DNA from: Gemmatimonadaceae bacterium | Lineage (GTDB): Bacteria; Gemmatimonadota; Gemmatimonadetes; Gemmatimonadales; Gemmatimonadaceae | DNA: 32,962 bases | Direction of reading: 5' to 3' | Assembly: GCA_036003045.1 (NCBI GenBank) | Contig: DASYSS010000083.1 | Coordinates: 1 to 32,962 of the forward strand | Shown: positions 16,886 through 25,921 of the stretch, piece by piece | Position numbering within the stretch: the first letter of the stretch is position 1 | Layout of the letters: each line of letters opens with the position of its first letter | Notes under the pieces: generated by a model | The model's input: only the letters and a program-made list of their open reading frames with translations | The model's database searches: none | What the model was told of the DNA's origin: nothing | Program-made: the position numbers and the translations under genes

Positions 16886-17497
16886 ATGCACTCGATCGTC
16901 CGCGCGGCCCTGATCGCGCTTGTTCCGACAGTTGGTCTGGCCGCGCTAGGGGGAGGCCAGGCGACGAAGATCGCCTTCGTCAACACGGCGGCGCTCATGG
17001 AAGCGGCACCGGGGCGCGATTCCGCGACGGCCATCCTTACGCGTGAAGGCAACGCGTTCCAGGCGCAGCTCTCCAAGCTCCAGGACTCGGTGAACGCGCG
17101 GCTCACGAAGTTCCAGAAGGACGAGCCGACGATGACCGCTGCCAACAAGGACAAGGAGTCGAAAGCGCTCCAGGCGCTCGAACAGGAACTGCAGACCAAG
17201 AATTCGCAGTTCCAGCAGCAGTACGACCAGCGCAAGCAGGAAGTCTTGGCGCCGATCACCGACATGGTGAAGAAAGTCCTCGACGATCTGCGCGAGGAAG
17301 GCAACTACGCGATGATTCTCATGAACGATCCGGGGCAAACGCCGATCGTCTCGGCCGACAAGAATCTCGACATCACGGACAAAGCGATCTCGCGTTTGCG
17401 CGCGACGAAAGCGCCGGTAATACCAGCGACGAAGGCAGGCGCGCCTGCGGGTCCGGCCGGTGTCACGCGTCCGGGGCCCAAGCCGCCGGCGAAGTGA
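16886..17497 (+). CDS. skp: OmpH/Skp family periplasmic chaperone
   Basis: Periplasmic holdase that carries unfolded outer-membrane proteins to BamA. The 203-residue protein has a signal peptide (about 1-26, [19 protein letters not shown]). It continues with the family start [16 protein letters not shown], then a long helical coiled-coil section (about 60-140, rich in Gln, Lys and Glu, for example [19 protein letters not shown]). The tail is Ala/Pro-rich. ATG 16886 is preferred over GTG 16874 because the weak GTGAG ribosome-binding site (16874-16878) is correctly spaced for it and the signal peptide begins there. It sits between bamA and lpxD and overlaps lpxD by GTGA. Confidence 0.92.
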   Translation: MHSIVRAALIALVPTVGLAALGGGQATKIAFVNTAALMEAAPGRDSATAILTREGNAFQAQLSKLQDSVNARLTKFQKDEPTMTAANKDKESKALQALEQELQTKNSQFQQQYDQRKQEVLAPITDMVKKVLDDLREEGNYAMILMNDPGQTPIVSADKNLDITDKAISRLRATKAPVIPATKAGAPAGPAGVTRPGPKPPAK

Positions 17498-18582
17498 CGG
17501 CCGACTCGCCTGAAGGGGCGGGGCGATCCAACAAGACAAACGGCGGTGAGGGCGGAGTCGTCCTCACCGCCGCGGCCATTGCGGAGGCGGTCTCCGGGCG
17601 GTTGGTAGGCGATCCCGCCGTCTCGATCTCCGGGATCGCGCCGCTGGACCGTGCATCGCCGACGGATCTGAGCTTCCTCGGAGCGCCCAAGTACGCCCCG
17701 GCGTTCGCCGCGTCGCGGGCCGGCATCGTGCTGATCTCACCGGAGCTGGCCGAAGCCCCGGGGCAGGTGGCCAGCCGTGTGGTGGTCGAACGCCCGCAAG
17801 AGGCGCTGTTGTCGCTCCTGCCGCGGTTCCATCGGCGAGCCGACGCGGCGCAGGGCGTCCACCAGACCGCCGTCATCGGCCGAGGGGCGCGGCTGGGACG
17901 CAACGTCTCGATCGGTCCCTATGCCATCCTTGGCGATCGCGTCGTTCTCGGCGACAACGTCGTCGTCGGCGCCCACTCGGTGATCAGCGAAGGGGTGGAG
18001 GTCGGCGACGACTGCCGTCTCTACCCGACGGTGACGGTCTATAGCGGGTCGCGGATCGGGCGCCGCGTGATCATTCACGCCGGCGCGCGGATCGGTTCGG
18101 ACGGATTCGGTTACCTGCAGAAGGACGGCGCACATCTCAAGATTCCGCACGTTGGCCGGTGCCTGATCGAGGACGACGTGGAAATCGGCGCCAACTCGAC
18201 AATCGATCGCGGGAGCATCGACGATACCGTCGTCGGCGCCGGGACCAAGATCGACAACCTGGTGCAGATCGCGCACAACGTCCGCATCGGGAAGTTTTGT
18301 TTGATCATGGCGCAGGTCGGCATCGCCGGATCCGTCCGCGTGGAGGACGGCGCGATGCTTCTCGGCCAGGTAGGCGTATCGGGGCATCATACGGTGGGCG
18401 CCAAGTCGGTGCTTGCTGCGCAAGCCGGTGTCTTTGGCGATATTCCAGCCGGTGAAACGTGGTCGGGATACCCGGCGCGCCCTCATAAGGAAGCGCTTCG
18501 GGCCCAGGCCGCGCTCTTCAAACTTCCCAGCCTCATTCGCCGAATCGAGCGCCTGCTCGAGTCCACGCCCGATACAAAATGA
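17494..18582 (+). CDS. lpxD: UDP-3-O-acylglucosamine N-acyltransferase LpxD
   Basis: Third enzyme of lipid A synthesis; it adds the N-linked hydroxyacyl chain from acyl-ACP. The 362-residue protein has the uridine-binding N-terminal domain (about 25-115, with [22 protein letters not shown] split as usual). A left-handed beta-helix of hexapeptide repeats (about 120-320) follows, including GSDGFGY and [12 protein letters not shown]. The catalytic histidine is His261 in [12 protein letters not shown]-terminal helix ([13 protein letters not shown]) closes the trimer. About 20 extra Gly/Ser/Asn-rich residues precede the usual N terminus. The GTG start overlaps the skp stop; the stop overlaps the lpxC-fabZ start by ATGA. 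Confidence 0.95.
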   Translation: MTADSPEGAGRSNKTNGGEGGVVLTAAAIAEAVSGRLVGDPAVSISGIAPLDRASPTDLSFLGAPKYAPAFAASRAGIVLISPELAEAPGQVASRVVVERPQEALLSLLPRFHRRADAAQGVHQTAVIGRGARLGRNVSIGPYAILGDRVVLGDNVVVGAHSVISEGVEVGDDCRLYPTVTVYSGSRIGRRVIIHAGARIGSDGFGYLQKDGAHLKIPHVGRCLIEDDVEIGANSTIDRGSIDDTVVGAGTKIDNLVQIAHNVRIGKFCLIMAQVGIAGSVRVEDGAMLLGQVGVSGHHTVGAKSVLAAQAGVFGDIPAGETWSGYPARPHKEALRAQAALFKLPSLIRRIERLLESTPDTK

Positions 18583-19847
18583 ATCGTCGCACGATTGCTC
18601 ACCCGGTGTCGCTCGACGGGGTCGGGCTGCACTTGGGGGAACCGTGCTGCCTGCAGTTTCATCCGGCGGCCAGCGGCGCTGGAATCACCTTCCGGCGCAT
18701 GGATCTCGAGGGTTCGCCGACGATCCCGGCGCTTGCCGAACACGCGCTGCTCACGGAACGCCACACTCAGCTCGGAGCCGACCCCGTGTCGGTGCACACG
18801 GTCGAGCACGTGTTGGCGGCGGTCGCCGGCTGCGGCTTCGACGACGTCGAGATTCGGCTCGACGGCCCGGAGCCGCCGATCATGGACGGCAGCGCGGCGC
18901 CGTTCGTGGAAGCGCTCGCGTCGGCCGGCGTGCTCGAGCAGCGGGGTGAAGTCCGCTACCTCACGCTCCGCAAGCCGCTGTCGTTCGCCGACGGAGAGTC
19001 GCGCTACGAGGTGATGCCGGCGTCGGAGCTCCGGCTGGATGTCACGATCGACTTCCCGCATCCGATGATCGGGGTCCAGCGCTGCTCGTACCACCATGCG
19101 CACAACGCGTTCGCGACGGAGATTGGTCCGGCGCGCACCTTCGGCTTCATGCGGGAGGTGGACGCCCTTCGCTCGAAGGGGCTCATTCAAGGGGCGTCGC
19201 TGGACAACGCCGTGGTCCTGGACGAGACGGCGGTTCTCGGTTCGCCGCTCCGGTGGCCCGACGAATTCGTGCGGCACAAGGCGCTGGACTGCCTCGGCGA
19301 TCTCGCGCTCGCCGGCATGCGGGTGCGGGCCCACGTCACGGCGGTCAAGCCCAGTCACCGTGGGACCGTGCAACTGGTTCGTGCAATGAAAGACGCCGCG
19401 ACGGGAGGAGAAAAGGCCGTGATGGAAATCGAAGACATCATGAAGGCGCTGGCGCATCGTTATCCCTTTCTCCTCGTGGACCGGATCCTCGAGATCGACG
19501 AGAAGCGCGTGGTCGGCCTTAAGAACGTGACGATCAACGAGCCGTTTTTTCAGGGGCATTTCCCCGGACATCCAATCATGCCGGGAGTGCTGATCATCGA
19601 GGCGATGGCGCAGGTCGGTGGAATGTTGCTGATGGGTTCCGTCCCGGACCCGTCGTCGAAGGTCGTGTATTTCACATCGCTCAACAACGTGAAGTGGCGC
19701 CGGCCGGTGAGGCCCGGCGACCAGCTGCGCTTCGAGCTGGAGCTGCTGCAGGTGCGAGGAATGATGTGCAAGATGTCCGGCATCGCGAAGGTGGATGGCC
19801 AGGTGGTCTGCGAAGCCGAAATGGGCGCGGTGGTGCGCGACAAATGA
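18579..19847 (+). CDS. lpxC/fabZ: Bifunctional LpxC deacetylase / FabZ dehydratase fusion
   Basis: One 422-residue protein joins two enzymes. Residues 1 to about 275 are LpxC, the zinc deacetylase that commits UDP-acyl-GlcNAc to lipid A; zinc ligands are His77 (TVEHVLAA), His233 and Asp237 ([10 protein letters not shown]). From Met282 to the end is FabZ, the 3-hydroxyacyl-ACP dehydratase; the hot-dog-fold active site is His327 (GHFPGHP) and Glu341 (IIEAMAQ), spaced 14 apart as in E. coli FabZ. The linker is short (about [14 protein letters not shown]). Such fusions are known in Bacteroidota and some related phyla. FabZ and LpxC both use hydroxyacyl-ACP-derived substrate pools, so fusion may balance fatty acid and lipid A synthesis. 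It overlaps lpxA by ATGA. Confidence 0.96.
   Translation: MNRRTIAHPVSLDGVGLHLGEPCCLQFHPAASGAGITFRRMDLEGSPTIPALAEHALLTERHTQLGADPVSVHTVEHVLAAVAGCGFDDVEIRLDGPEPPIMDGSAAPFVEALASAGVLEQRGEVRYLTLRKPLSFADGESRYEVMPASELRLDVTIDFPHPMIGVQRCSYHHAHNAFATEIGPARTFGFMREVDALRSKGLIQGASLDNAVVLDETAVLGSPLRWPDEFVRHKALDCLGDLALAGMRVRAHVTAVKPSHRGTVQLVRAMKDAATGGEKAVMEIEDIMKALAHRYPFLLVDRILEIDEKRVVGLKNVTINEPFFQGHFPGHPIMPGVLIIEAMAQVGGMLLMGSVPDPSSKVVYFTSLNNVKWRRPVRPGDQLRFELELLQVRGMMCKMSGIAKVDGQVVCEAEMGAVVRDK
19403..19424 (+). promoter_or_regulatory. Internal ribosome-binding site before the FabZ domain
   Basis: Inside lpxC-fabZ, GGGAGGAG (19403-19410) lies 8 nt before an in-frame GTG (19419) and 11 nt before an in-frame ATG (19422). 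The ATG codes Met282, exactly where a stand-alone FabZ would begin ([18 protein letters not shown]). This could be the relic of the separate fabZ start, or a working site that yields free FabZ. The purine run also codes Gly-Gly-Glu in the linker, so chance is possible. Confidence 0.45.
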
Positions 19848-20623
19848 GCGCGTCGATTCATTCGACTGCGATCGTCCATCCGAGGGCGACCGTCGCCGAC
19901 GACGCCGAGATCGGACCGTTCGCGATGGTGGGCGAAAATTGCACGGTCGGCCCCGGATCGGTGATCGCCACGCGCGCGGTCCTCGAGCGAAACGTCTGTC
20001 TCGGGCGCGACGTGAAGGTCGGCGTGGGCACGGTGATCGGCGGCGATCCGCAGGACCTCAAGTACAAAGGTGAGCCGACGACGGTCGAGATCGGGGACGG
20101 GACGGTGATCCGCGAGTACACGACGATCAATCGCGGAACGACGCACTCGTTCAAGACCACGGTGGGGAAGAACTGTTTCCTCATGTCGTACGTGCACCTG
20201 GCGCACGACTGCCATATCGGCGACGGTGTGATCATCTCGAACGGCACGCAGCTCGCCGGCCACGTGACGATCGACTCGAAGGCGATCTTGAGCGGGCTGG
20301 TCGCCGTCCACCAGTTCGCGACGATCGGAGGCTACTGCTTCATCGGCGGCTGCTCGCGCGTCGCGAAAGACGTTCCGCCGTACGTGAAGGCGGTCGGCAA
20401 CCCGATCAAGCTTTATGGTCTCAACAGCGTGGGGCTGGAGCGAAACGGAATCCCTGAGGAAGTACGCCGAGAGCTCAAGCGCGCGTACCGGCTCTTCTTC
20501 AAGTCGGGGCTGAACCTGACGCAGGCGCGTGAGCGCGCGGCGGCGGAGCTGCACGCGTATCCGGAGATCAAGGAGTTCCTGGCGTTCTTCGACCGTAGCG
20601 ACCGCGGGTCGGTGGTGGGATGA
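19844..20623 (+). CDS. lpxA: UDP-N-acetylglucosamine O-acyltransferase LpxA
   Basis: First enzyme of lipid A synthesis; it moves a hydroxyacyl chain from ACP to the 3 position of UDP-GlcNAc (or to the 3-amino group of UDP-GlcNAc3N in some bacteria). The 259-residue protein is a hexapeptide-repeat beta-helix (about 1-190) with a helical C terminus. The catalytic base is His121 in HLAHDC. The substrate loop QDLKYKGEPT and the VPPYVKAVGNP segment are standard. ATG 19844, on the stop of the previous gene, gives the normal N terminus (SIHSTAIVHPRA); the frame is open further upstream but only within lpxC-fabZ. It overlaps the next gene by ATGA. Confidence 0.96.
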   Translation: MSASIHSTAIVHPRATVADDAEIGPFAMVGENCTVGPGSVIATRAVLERNVCLGRDVKVGVGTVIGGDPQDLKYKGEPTTVEIGDGTVIREYTTINRGTTHSFKTTVGKNCFLMSYVHLAHDCHIGDGVIISNGTQLAGHVTIDSKAILSGLVAVHQFATIGGYCFIGGCSRVAKDVPPYVKAVGNPIKLYGLNSVGLERNGIPEEVRRELKRAYRLFFKSGLNLTQARERAAAELHAYPEIKEFLAFFDRSDRGSVVG

Positions 20624-21663
20624 CGATTCGGGTCGGCGTGGTTGGCGCGGGAGCGCTCGGCTTTCATCACACCCGAATCCTGCGCGACGTTCCGGGCGCG
20701 ACGCTCGTCGGCTTTCACGATTCGGATTCGGCCCGATCGGCGACGGTCGCGTCCGAGCTCGGGGTGACGTCGTTCGCGTCGCTGGAGGCGCTGCTCGACC
20801 AGGTGACGGCGGTGACGATCGCGGTGCCGACGCCCGCGCACTTCGCCGTCGCGGCGCCCGCGCTGGAGCGCGGACTGCACGTGCTCGTCGAAAAGCCGAT
20901 CGCGGCGACGCTCGACGAGGCGGATGCGCTGTTGGCCATCGCCAAGCGTACGGGCGCGGTGATTCAGACGGGGCACATCGAGCGATTCAACCGCGCCGTC
21001 CGCGGCGCGTTGCCGTATGTCGAATCGCCGCGTTTCATCGAGAGCGACCGGCTCGCGCCGTTCAATCCGCGCGGGTCGGACGTGGCCGTCGTGCTCGATC
21101 TGATGATCCACGACATCGATCTGGTGCGGACGTTCGTCGGCGGAGGGGTGGCGTCGGTTGCCGCGGTCGGCGTGCCGGTGCTGACGCCGTTCGTCGACAT
21201 CGCGAATGCGCGGCTCACGTTCGATTCGGGCGCGGTCGCCAACATCACGGCGAGCCGCGTGTCGCGCGAACGCATGCGCAAGCTCCGCATCTTTCAGCAG
21301 AGCGGGTACCTGTCACTCGATTTGGCCGCGGGCACGGGAGAGATCTACCGTCTGCGGCGCGACGTGGACCTGGCGGCGCTCGTGCGCGACGCGCGTGGCG
21401 CGCAGGCGATCGAATCGTACGTGGAACGCATCGCCATCGACGCGTCCGAGGGAGAGCCGCTCCGGCTCGAGCTCGAGGCGTTCGTGCGCGCCGTGGGCGG
21501 AGACGGGCCGCCGCCCGTCACGGGCGACGACGGCCGCGAAGCGTTGGCCGTGGCGTTGACGATCGTCCACGACATCGAACGAACGGGCCCGCGACTCGGC
21601 GGAATGCCGACGGGCGTGATGTCGAGCGACGCGCTGGCCGGCACGGCAGGCATTCGTGCGTGA
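20620..21663 (+). CDS. Gfo/Idh/MocA family oxidoreductase, GnnA-like
   Basis: A 347-residue NAD(P)-dependent sugar dehydrogenase. It has an N-terminal Rossmann fold (VGVVGAGALGFHH, 5-17), the catalytic EKP motif (91-93) and the second conserved block LDLMIHDIDLVRTFVGG in the C-terminal domain. GHIERFNRA also resembles GnnA proteins. GnnA oxidises the 3-hydroxyl of UDP-GlcNAc so that the aminotransferase GnnB can make UDP-GlcNAc3N, the substrate for amide-linked lipid A. The position between lpxA and lpxB supports a lipid A role. However, no gnnB is in this cluster, so the true substrate is open. It overlaps lpxB by 8 bases. Confidence 0.85.
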   Translation: MTIRVGVVGAGALGFHHTRILRDVPGATLVGFHDSDSARSATVASELGVTSFASLEALLDQVTAVTIAVPTPAHFAVAAPALERGLHVLVEKPIAATLDEADALLAIAKRTGAVIQTGHIERFNRAVRGALPYVESPRFIESDRLAPFNPRGSDVAVVLDLMIHDIDLVRTFVGGGVASVAAVGVPVLTPFVDIANARLTFDSGAVANITASRVSRERMRKLRIFQQSGYLSLDLAAGTGEIYRLRRDVDLAALVRDARGAQAIESYVERIAIDASEGEPLRLELEAFVRAVGGDGPPPVTGDDGREALAVALTIVHDIERTGPRLGGMPTGVMSSDALAGTAGIRA

Positions 21664-22792
21664 GATTCTGTTCGTCGCCGGAGAAGTTTCCGGCGATTTG
21701 CACGCGGCGCGCGTGATGCGTGAGCTCGTGGCGCGCGGTGCGGCCACGCGCTTCCATGCCGTCGGCATCGGCGGCGACGAGATGCGCGCCGCCGGCGTCG
21801 AGCTCGTCGAGCACGTCGAGCAGCTCGCCGTCATGGGTTTCATCGAGGTGCTCGAGCACGTGCCGAAGCACTGGGCGCTGCTGCGGAACCTCGAGCGCCG
21901 GATCAAGAGCGGCAACGTGGCGCTCGTCGTGCTGATCGACTATCCGACGTTCAACATGAAGGTCGCCGACGCCGCCGCGGTTGCCGGCGTTCCGGTGCTC
22001 TATTACGTCACGCCGCAGGTGTGGGCGTGGGGTGCCGACCGACTCGAGCGCCTCTCGAAGACCGTGACGAAGGCGGCGGCGATTCTTCCGTTCGAGGAGC
22101 CGCTGCTCCGCGCGCACCACATCGACGCGACCTTCGTCGGCCACCCGTTGCTCGACCGGCTCGATCAGCTTCCCGATCGCTGCGAGGCGCGCCGAAACCT
22201 GGGATTGGGCGACGACGCTCGCGTGCTCGCGCTCTTCCCGGGGAGCCGGGCGCAGGAGATTCGTCGTCATCTGGACGGATTCGTCGAAACCGCGCGCGAG
22301 CTGCAACGGCGCGATCCGTCGTTGAAGGTCGTCGTCAGCGCGGCGCCGCACGTCGAGCTCGATCCACGCCGATGCCCGTTCCCGGCGGTGCGGTCCGCGT
22401 CGTTCGCGATTCTGCGCGCCGCGGACGCCGCGTTGTGCAAGAGCGGCACGACGACGCTCGAGGCCGCGGTCGCGGGGTGTCCGCTCGCGGTCGCGTACCG
22501 CACGAGCCGGCTCACCTATGCGGCGGCTCGCCGTTTGGTAAAGATCTCGAATATCGGTCTCGTGAACGTCGTGGCGGGGACCCGTGTGGCGCCCGAGTTC
22601 GTGCAGGACGCCTTTCAGCCGCCGGCAGTCGCCGACGCCCTGGCGCCGCTGCTCGACCGCGGCAGCGCCGAGCGGCGCGCGATGATCGAAGGGCTCGCTC
22701 GCGTCCGCACGTCACTTGGACAGCCCGGCGCGGCGGGCCGCGTGGCCGACATGGCGCTGTCCCTCGCCGACCGGGCCCCCGATGGCCACTGA
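21656..22792 (+). CDS. lpxB: Lipid-A-disaccharide synthase LpxB
   Basis: GT-B (family GT19) glycosyltransferase that joins UDP-2,3-diacylglucosamine with 2,3-diacylglucosamine-1-phosphate at the inner membrane. The 378-residue protein starts with the hallmark ILFVAGEVSGDLHAARVM (4-21). It carries YYVTPQVWAWG, FVGHPLLDRL, LFPGSRAQEIRRHL and KSGTTTLEAAVAG, all typical LpxB motifs. The GTG at 21656 is the only start that preserves the conserved N terminus. The product of an LpxH/LpxI/LpxG hydrolase is required as substrate, but none of these is encoded next to it here. It overlaps the next gene by 11 bases. Confidence 0.95.
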   Translation: MREILFVAGEVSGDLHAARVMRELVARGAATRFHAVGIGGDEMRAAGVELVEHVEQLAVMGFIEVLEHVPKHWALLRNLERRIKSGNVALVVLIDYPTFNMKVADAAAVAGVPVLYYVTPQVWAWGADRLERLSKTVTKAAAILPFEEPLLRAHHIDATFVGHPLLDRLDQLPDRCEARRNLGLGDDARVLALFPGSRAQEIRRHLDGFVETARELQRRDPSLKVVVSAAPHVELDPRRCPFPAVRSASFAILRAADAALCKSGTTTLEAAVAGCPLAVAYRTSRLTYAAARRLVKISNIGLVNVVAGTRVAPEFVQDAFQPPAVADALAPLLDRGSAERRAMIEGLARVRTSLGQPGAAGRVADMALSLADRAPDGH

Positions 22793-23450
22793 GGCGCCTC
22801 GGGCCGCGGCCGACGCGCGCGCCGAGCGGCGGATCGCGCGCATCGCGTGGTGGGGAACCTGGCTCGTCCGTGTTCTCGGCGCGACCTGGCGCATTCGAAT
22901 TCGCCACGACGAGCCGGTGCGCCAACGTCGCGCCGGCAAGCAGCCGATCGTGTTTTCGCTCTGGCATGGCCATCTCCTCGCGCTGCTGTATCATCATCGC
23001 AATGAGGGCGTCACAGTGATGATCAGCGAGCACGGCGACGGCGAGATCATCGCGCGCATCGCCGAGCGACTGGGCTTTCGCACGGTGCGCGGCTCGACGT
23101 CGCGCAACGCGGCTCGCGCGCTGCTGGAGGCGTCGCGCGTCATCGAGCAGCGCGGCGATGTGGCGATCACGCCCGACGGCCCGCGCGGCCCGGCGCGCAG
23201 CGTCGCTCCGGGCCTCGCGATCGTGGCGCATCGTACCGGAGCCCCGGTGATCGCGGCTGTCGCGCACGCGCGATCTCCCTGGCGGCTGTCGACGTGGGAT
23301 CGGTTCGAGATTCCGCGGCCGTTCAGCCGCATCACCATCGCGTACAGCGATCCCCTGTACGTCGATGCGGTGGAGGCTCGCGAGGCGGCGGGGGCGGTGG
23401 ATCGCGTCGCCGAGACCATGACCGCGACGGAGCGCGTGGCGCATGGCTGA
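22782..23450 (+). CDS. DUF374 lysophospholipid acyltransferase-like protein (LpxJ candidate)
   Basis: A 222-residue membrane-associated protein of the DUF374 family. It has an N-terminal hydrophobic/amphipathic segment (IARIAWWGTWLVRVLG), FSLWHGHLLALLYHH, SEHGDGEIIARIAERLGF, RGSTSRNAARALL and TPDGPRGPARSVAPG, the usual conserved blocks. To my knowledge the secondary lipid A acyltransferase LpxJ of Helicobacter and Campylobacter belongs to this family and can act before Kdo transfer. The position between lpxB and lpxK would fit such an early secondary acylation, but the sequence does not prove it. Other DUF374 roles (glycerolipid acylation) are possible. ATG 22782 overlaps lpxB; the stop overlaps lpxK by 8 bases. 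Confidence 0.85.
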   Translation: MATEAPRAAADARAERRIARIAWWGTWLVRVLGATWRIRIRHDEPVRQRRAGKQPIVFSLWHGHLLALLYHHRNEGVTVMISEHGDGEIIARIAERLGFRTVRGSTSRNAARALLEASRVIEQRGDVAITPDGPRGPARSVAPGLAIVAHRTGAPVIAAVAHARSPWRLSTWDRFEIPRPFSRITIAYSDPLYVDAVEAREAAGAVDRVAETMTATERVAHG

Positions 23451-24525
23451 TCCTCTCGCGCTCGAGCAGCTCTGGTACGGCAAGGACCCCGCGTCGGCGT
23501 TCGCGCGAACGCTGTTGACGCCGGCGTCGCTCGTCTACGGCGGCGCCGTCGGCATGCGCGACGCCCTCTACGACGTCGGATGGCTGCGCACGCACCGCGC
23601 GCCGATCTCCGTCGTGAGCGTCGGGAATCTCACGGTCGGCGGGACGGGGAAGACGCCGGTCGCGGCGTGGATCGCGCGCGGTTTGGCGGCGCGCGGCGCG
23701 CGACCGGCCATCGTGTTGCGCGGCTACGGCGACGACGAGCCGCTCGTGCATCGGTCGCTCAACCGATCCGTCCCGGTGATCGTCGGGGCCGATCGGCTGG
23801 CCGCGGTGGAACGCGCGGCGGCGGACGGCGCCGACATCGCGGTGCTCGACGACGGATTCCAGCATCGCCGCGTCGCGCGCGACGTGGACATCGTGCTGGT
23901 GAGCGCCGACCAGTGGGGAGGGGCCGGCGACGTTCGGCTGCTGCCCGCCGGTCCGTGGCGCGAACCGTTGCACGCGGTTCGGCGCGCGACGCTCGTCGTC
24001 GTGACGTGCAAGGCCTCGTGTGACGACGCGGTAGATCGCGTACACGACCGGCTGGCGACGGTCGCGCCGATCGTGCCGCGCGTGTCGGTGCGGATCGTTC
24101 CACTCGACTTGGTGAACACGATGGACCGCAGCGAGACGCGCTCGTTGTTCGCGCTCGCCGGGCTCCGCATCGGCGTCGTCGCTTCGATCGGCGATCCGAC
24201 GGCATTCGTGTCACAAGTGAGCGCGCTCGGTCCGCGCTTCAACCCGAAAGTCGACGCGCGACTCTTTCCCGACCACCACGCGTTCACCGACCGCGAAGTC
24301 GCCGAAGTCGCGCGCGATCTGAAGCACGTCGACATGGTGTTGTGCACGCTCAAGGACGCGGTCAAACTCGCCGCGCGTTGGCCTCGCCTTGGACCGCCGT
24401 TGTGGTATGTTTCTCAAGACGTGCAAGTCGAGCGCGGCGTCGGCGGCCTGGACTCCGTGCTCGATGGTGTCGTGCGCGCGCGAACGTCCCGAACCCCCCG
24501 AACGCCCTCTCAGGTCGCCGGCTGA
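23443..24525 (+). CDS. lpxK: Tetraacyldisaccharide 4'-kinase LpxK
   Basis: Membrane-bound P-loop kinase that phosphorylates the 4' position to give lipid IVA. The 360-residue protein has the N-terminal membrane-anchoring segment (LLTPASLVYGGAVGMRDALYD), Walker A GGTGKT (66-71) in VGNLTVGGTGKTPVA, GYGDDEPL and the strongly conserved LDDGFQHR. The C terminus (about 345-360) is a Pro/Arg/Thr-rich tail. It closes the lpx run. No msbA or waaA/kdtA lies between lpxB and lpxK, unlike in several other diderm clusters. A short 6-bp GCCGGC hairpin covers its stop codon (24517-24532) without a T run. Confidence 0.95.
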   Translation: MADPLALEQLWYGKDPASAFARTLLTPASLVYGGAVGMRDALYDVGWLRTHRAPISVVSVGNLTVGGTGKTPVAAWIARGLAARGARPAIVLRGYGDDEPLVHRSLNRSVPVIVGADRLAAVERAAADGADIAVLDDGFQHRRVARDVDIVLVSADQWGGAGDVRLLPAGPWREPLHAVRRATLVVVTCKASCDDAVDRVHDRLATVAPIVPRVSVRIVPLDLVNTMDRSETRSLFALAGLRIGVVASIGDPTAFVSQVSALGPRFNPKVDARLFPDHHAFTDREVAEVARDLKHVDMVLCTLKDAVKLAARWPRLGPPLWYVSQDVQVERGVGGLDSVLDGVVRARTSRTPRTPSQVAG

Positions 24526-24546
24526 CGCCGGCCTGATTGCTTCCAC

Positions 24547-25854
24547 ATGGTCACCGATCTCCGACTCCCCACCGATAGAATCGTCCGACCGGATAAAGAC
24601 CGGTTCCTCAACGAAGAAAATCCATTCGAGGCCATGATGTCGCGGTTCGACCGCGCCGCCGACCTGCTCGATCTCGAGCCGGGCCTCTACAAAGTCCTCC
24701 GACACCCCGAAAAGCAGATCACCATCTCCGTCCCCGTGATGATGGACAACGGGGAGGTCGAAGTGTTCATCGGCCACCGCGTGTTGTACAACACCTCTCG
24801 CGGTCCGGCCAAGGGCGGCATCCGGTTCGACCTGAACGTCACGATCGAGGAAGTGAAGGCGCTGGCGGCGTGGATGACTTGGAAATGCGCCGTGGTGAAC
24901 CTTCCGTTCGGCGGCTCGAAGGGGGGCGTGGTGTGCGACCCGCTGAAGATGAGCGCCGGCGAGCTCGAGCGTCTCACGCGCCGCTATACCGCGGGAATCA
25001 TCAACACGCTCGGCCCCGATTCCGACGTGCCCGCGCCCGACGTCAACACGAACGAACGCGTCATGGCGTGGGTGATGGACACCTACTCCATGCACATGCG
25101 TCACACGGTGACCGCCGTCGTCACGGGCAAGCCGATCGAGATGGGCGGATCGCTTGGCCGTCGCGAAGCGACGGGCCGCGGCTGCATGATCGTCACGCGC
25201 GAGGCGCTCAAGCACCTCGGCATGCCGATCCAGGGAACGACGGTCGCGGTGCAGGGATTCGGCAACGTGGGCTCGGTCGCGGCCGAGTTGTTGTCGCGCG
25301 AGGGGTGCAAGATCGTCGCGATCAGCGACCGCACCGGCGGCTACTTCAACCAGAACGGCCTCGACATCGAGGCGGCGATCAAGCACGTGAAGCGCGTGCG
25401 TTCGCTCGACGGCTTCGACGGCGGGGACCAAATCTCGAATGATGATTTGCTCGTATCCGACGTCGACGTGCTGCTCCCCGCGGCGCTCGAGAACGTAATC
25501 ACCAGCAAGAATGCCGCGAAGATCCGCGCCAAGATCATCTGTGAGGGCGCGAACGGCCCGACGACGGCGAGTGCCGACTCGATCCTCGACGAGAAGGGAA
25601 TCTTCGTGATCCCCGACATTCTTGCCAACGCCGGCGGCGTCACGGTCTCGTACTTCGAGTGGGTGCAGGATCGCGGCGGCTACTTCTGGACCGAGGACAC
25701 CGTCAACGAGCGCCTGCACGACATCATGTGTCGAAGCTTCGCCGACGTGCTGCACCTGTCGAAGCAGCACAAGGTCAACATGCGCACGGCGGCGTACATG
25801 CTTTCCATCAGCCGCGTGGCCACGGTGCACCGGCTGCGCGGCATTTATGCGTAA
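24547..25854 (+). CDS. gdhA: Glutamate dehydrogenase
   Basis: Interconverts glutamate with 2-oxoglutarate and ammonia using NAD or NADP. The 435-residue protein is in the small hexameric class. GPAKGGIRF contains Lys89 and PFGGSKGG contains the catalytic Lys125. [17 protein letters not shown] carries the catalytic Asp, [13 protein letters not shown] and the Rossmann [14 protein letters not shown] follow, and CEGANGPTT closes the site. Cofactor choice cannot be settled by eye. It starts 21 bases after lpxK with no clear Shine-Dalgarno or promoter. The 67-base gap after it (25855-25921) has only a weak 5-bp hairpin (TGGTG/CACCA). Confidence 0.95.
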   Translation: MVTDLRLPTDRIVRPDKDRFLNEENPFEAMMSRFDRAADLLDLEPGLYKVLRHPEKQITISVPVMMDNGEVEVFIGHRVLYNTSRGPAKGGIRFDLNVTIEEVKALAAWMTWKCAVVNLPFGGSKGGVVCDPLKMSAGELERLTRRYTAGIINTLGPDSDVPAPDVNTNERVMAWVMDTYSMHMRHTVTAVVTGKPIEMGGSLGRREATGRGCMIVTREALKHLGMPIQGTTVAVQGFGNVGSVAAELLSREGCKIVAISDRTGGYFNQNGLDIEAAIKHVKRVRSLDGFDGGDQISNDDLLVSDVDVLLPAALENVITSKNAAKIRAKIICEGANGPTTASADSILDEKGIFVIPDILANAGGVTVSYFEWVQDRGGYFWTEDTVNERLHDIMCRSFADVLHLSKQHKVNMRTAAYMLSISRVATVHRLRGIYA

Positions 25855-25921
25855 GGCGTCGGCGGCGTGCCGGTGGTGTTCTCACCAAGGGTTGCGCCGC
25901 TGATGTGCGACGCTCCGGTCG

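Noticed and set aside
24517-24532. GCCGGC-TGAC-GCCGGC hairpin at the lpxK stop as a terminator
   Set aside because: The stem is only 6 bp and no T run follows; such GC palindromes are frequent by chance in this DNA.
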